The translations under genes were made by a program, and so were the position numbers. Under the pieces are notes generated by a model. The model saw only the letters and a program-made list of their open reading frames with translations. It was not told the origin of the DNA and did not search any database. A stretch of DNA of 5,499 bases from NCBI GenBank assembly GCA_030667725.1, contig DAOUVH010000093.1, positions 1 to 5,499 on the forward strand, written 5' to 3'. Source of the DNA: Candidatus Cloacimonadota bacterium (GTDB lineage Bacteria > Cloacimonadota > Cloacimonadia > Cloacimonadales > TCS61). The number at the start of each line of letters is the position of its first letter. The stretch's first letter is position 1. Positions 5,276-5,499 of this stretch are shown here, one piece after another.

Positions 5276-5499
5276 GTATAACTCACTTTCATATATGCTT
5301 GATTGTAATCGGTTATAAATTCCTTTTCCGTTTCATCTTGAGCTGTTTTATAACCGAGATACAAATTACAATTATCTTTGAATTCATATCGAAGATTGGA
5401 GAAAAATCCGAGATATGCTATTTGACTTTCATCCTCATAATTATTATAGCGCAAACCGTTTGTGAGTGAGAGTTTATTGGAAAAGTTGATTGTTAGATC
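5269..5499 (-). CDS. Outer-membrane beta-barrel protein, C-terminal 76 residues (5' end outside window)
   Basis: The frame is open to the right edge, so the true start lies outside. The fragment reads as amphipathic beta-hairpins with alternating polar and apolar residues: DLTINFSNKLSLTNGLRYNN, then AYLGFFSNLRYEFKDNCNLY, and last AYMKVSYTF. The terminal Phe with aromatic residues at preceding alternate positions is the classic BAM-recognition signature of outer-membrane barrels. The 'SNLRYEF.....LYLGY' hairpin and ending recall, from memory, the C-termini of large barrel proteins of the DUF5916/carbohydrate-binding-9 type, but 76 residues cannot settle the family. The protein should sit in the outer membrane. 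The TAA at 5271-5269 lies within the arm of a palindromic element. The gap of 148 nt to the next gene, with hairpins, suggests that the barrel gene is a separate transcription unit. Confidence 0.75.
   Translation of the reverse strand, partial: DLTINFSNKLSLTNGLRYNNYEDESQIAYLGFFSNLRYEFKDNCNLYLGYKTAQDETEKEFITDYNQAYMKVSYTF

Noticed and set aside
5266..5469. Plus-strand hydrophobic 67-codon frame at the right edge
   Set aside because: It is antisense to the beta-barrel fragment, whose alternating strand pattern and terminal Phe make the minus-strand frame far more convincing.

Overview
The window is an AT-rich stretch (about one third G+C by eye) in which every gene I can support lies on the minus strand, so it reads from right to left. 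The right edge carries the last 76 residues of an outer-membrane beta-barrel protein ending in Tyr-Thr-Phe, which points to a Gram-negative-type (two-membrane) bacterium. The genes have clear GGAG/AGGA ribosome binding sites 5-8 nt before ATG. That argues against typical Bacteroidota, which rarely rely on Shine-Dalgarno sites, and would fit groups such as Cloacimonadota or related uncultured phyla. This placement is inference only; the window holds no marker gene.

Layout, in order of transcription: (1) 5499-5269, 3' end of a beta-barrel protein. (2) 5275-5137, a gap with four alternately oriented copies of a short AACC-TTGAAAAA-GGTT-like motif that can pair in several mutually exclusive ways; the first also forms a hairpin just after the barrel stop codon. 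(3) 5120-4941, a small, very basic 59-residue protein. (4) 4928-1839, a 1029-residue protein with an N-terminal GNAT acetyltransferase domain and about 870 residues of mostly beta-rich sequence, including two regions that look like sugar-mutarotase/supersandwich folds. (5) 1838-1781, an inverted-repeat element that begins directly after that stop codon. (6) 1751-1011, a second GNAT-family protein. (7) 1010-858, a gap without a gene. (8) 857-396, a third, compact GNAT acetyltransferase. (9) 341-36, a small membrane protein whose frame is cut by TAA inside its last membrane segment, while hydrophobic codons continue to the window edge.

The small basic gene and the 1029-residue gene are 12 nt apart and share a 13-nt identical translation start region, so they are very probably one transcript. 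The three GNAT genes come from visibly different subfamilies, so their tandem arrangement is not a recent duplication. Their substrates cannot be read from the sequence. The giant protein is the most unusual element: it has no secretion signal, so its Ig-like and mutarotase-like regions probably act in the cytoplasm beside the acetyltransferase domain. I found no tRNA, rRNA, CRISPR array, transposase or recognised riboswitch.
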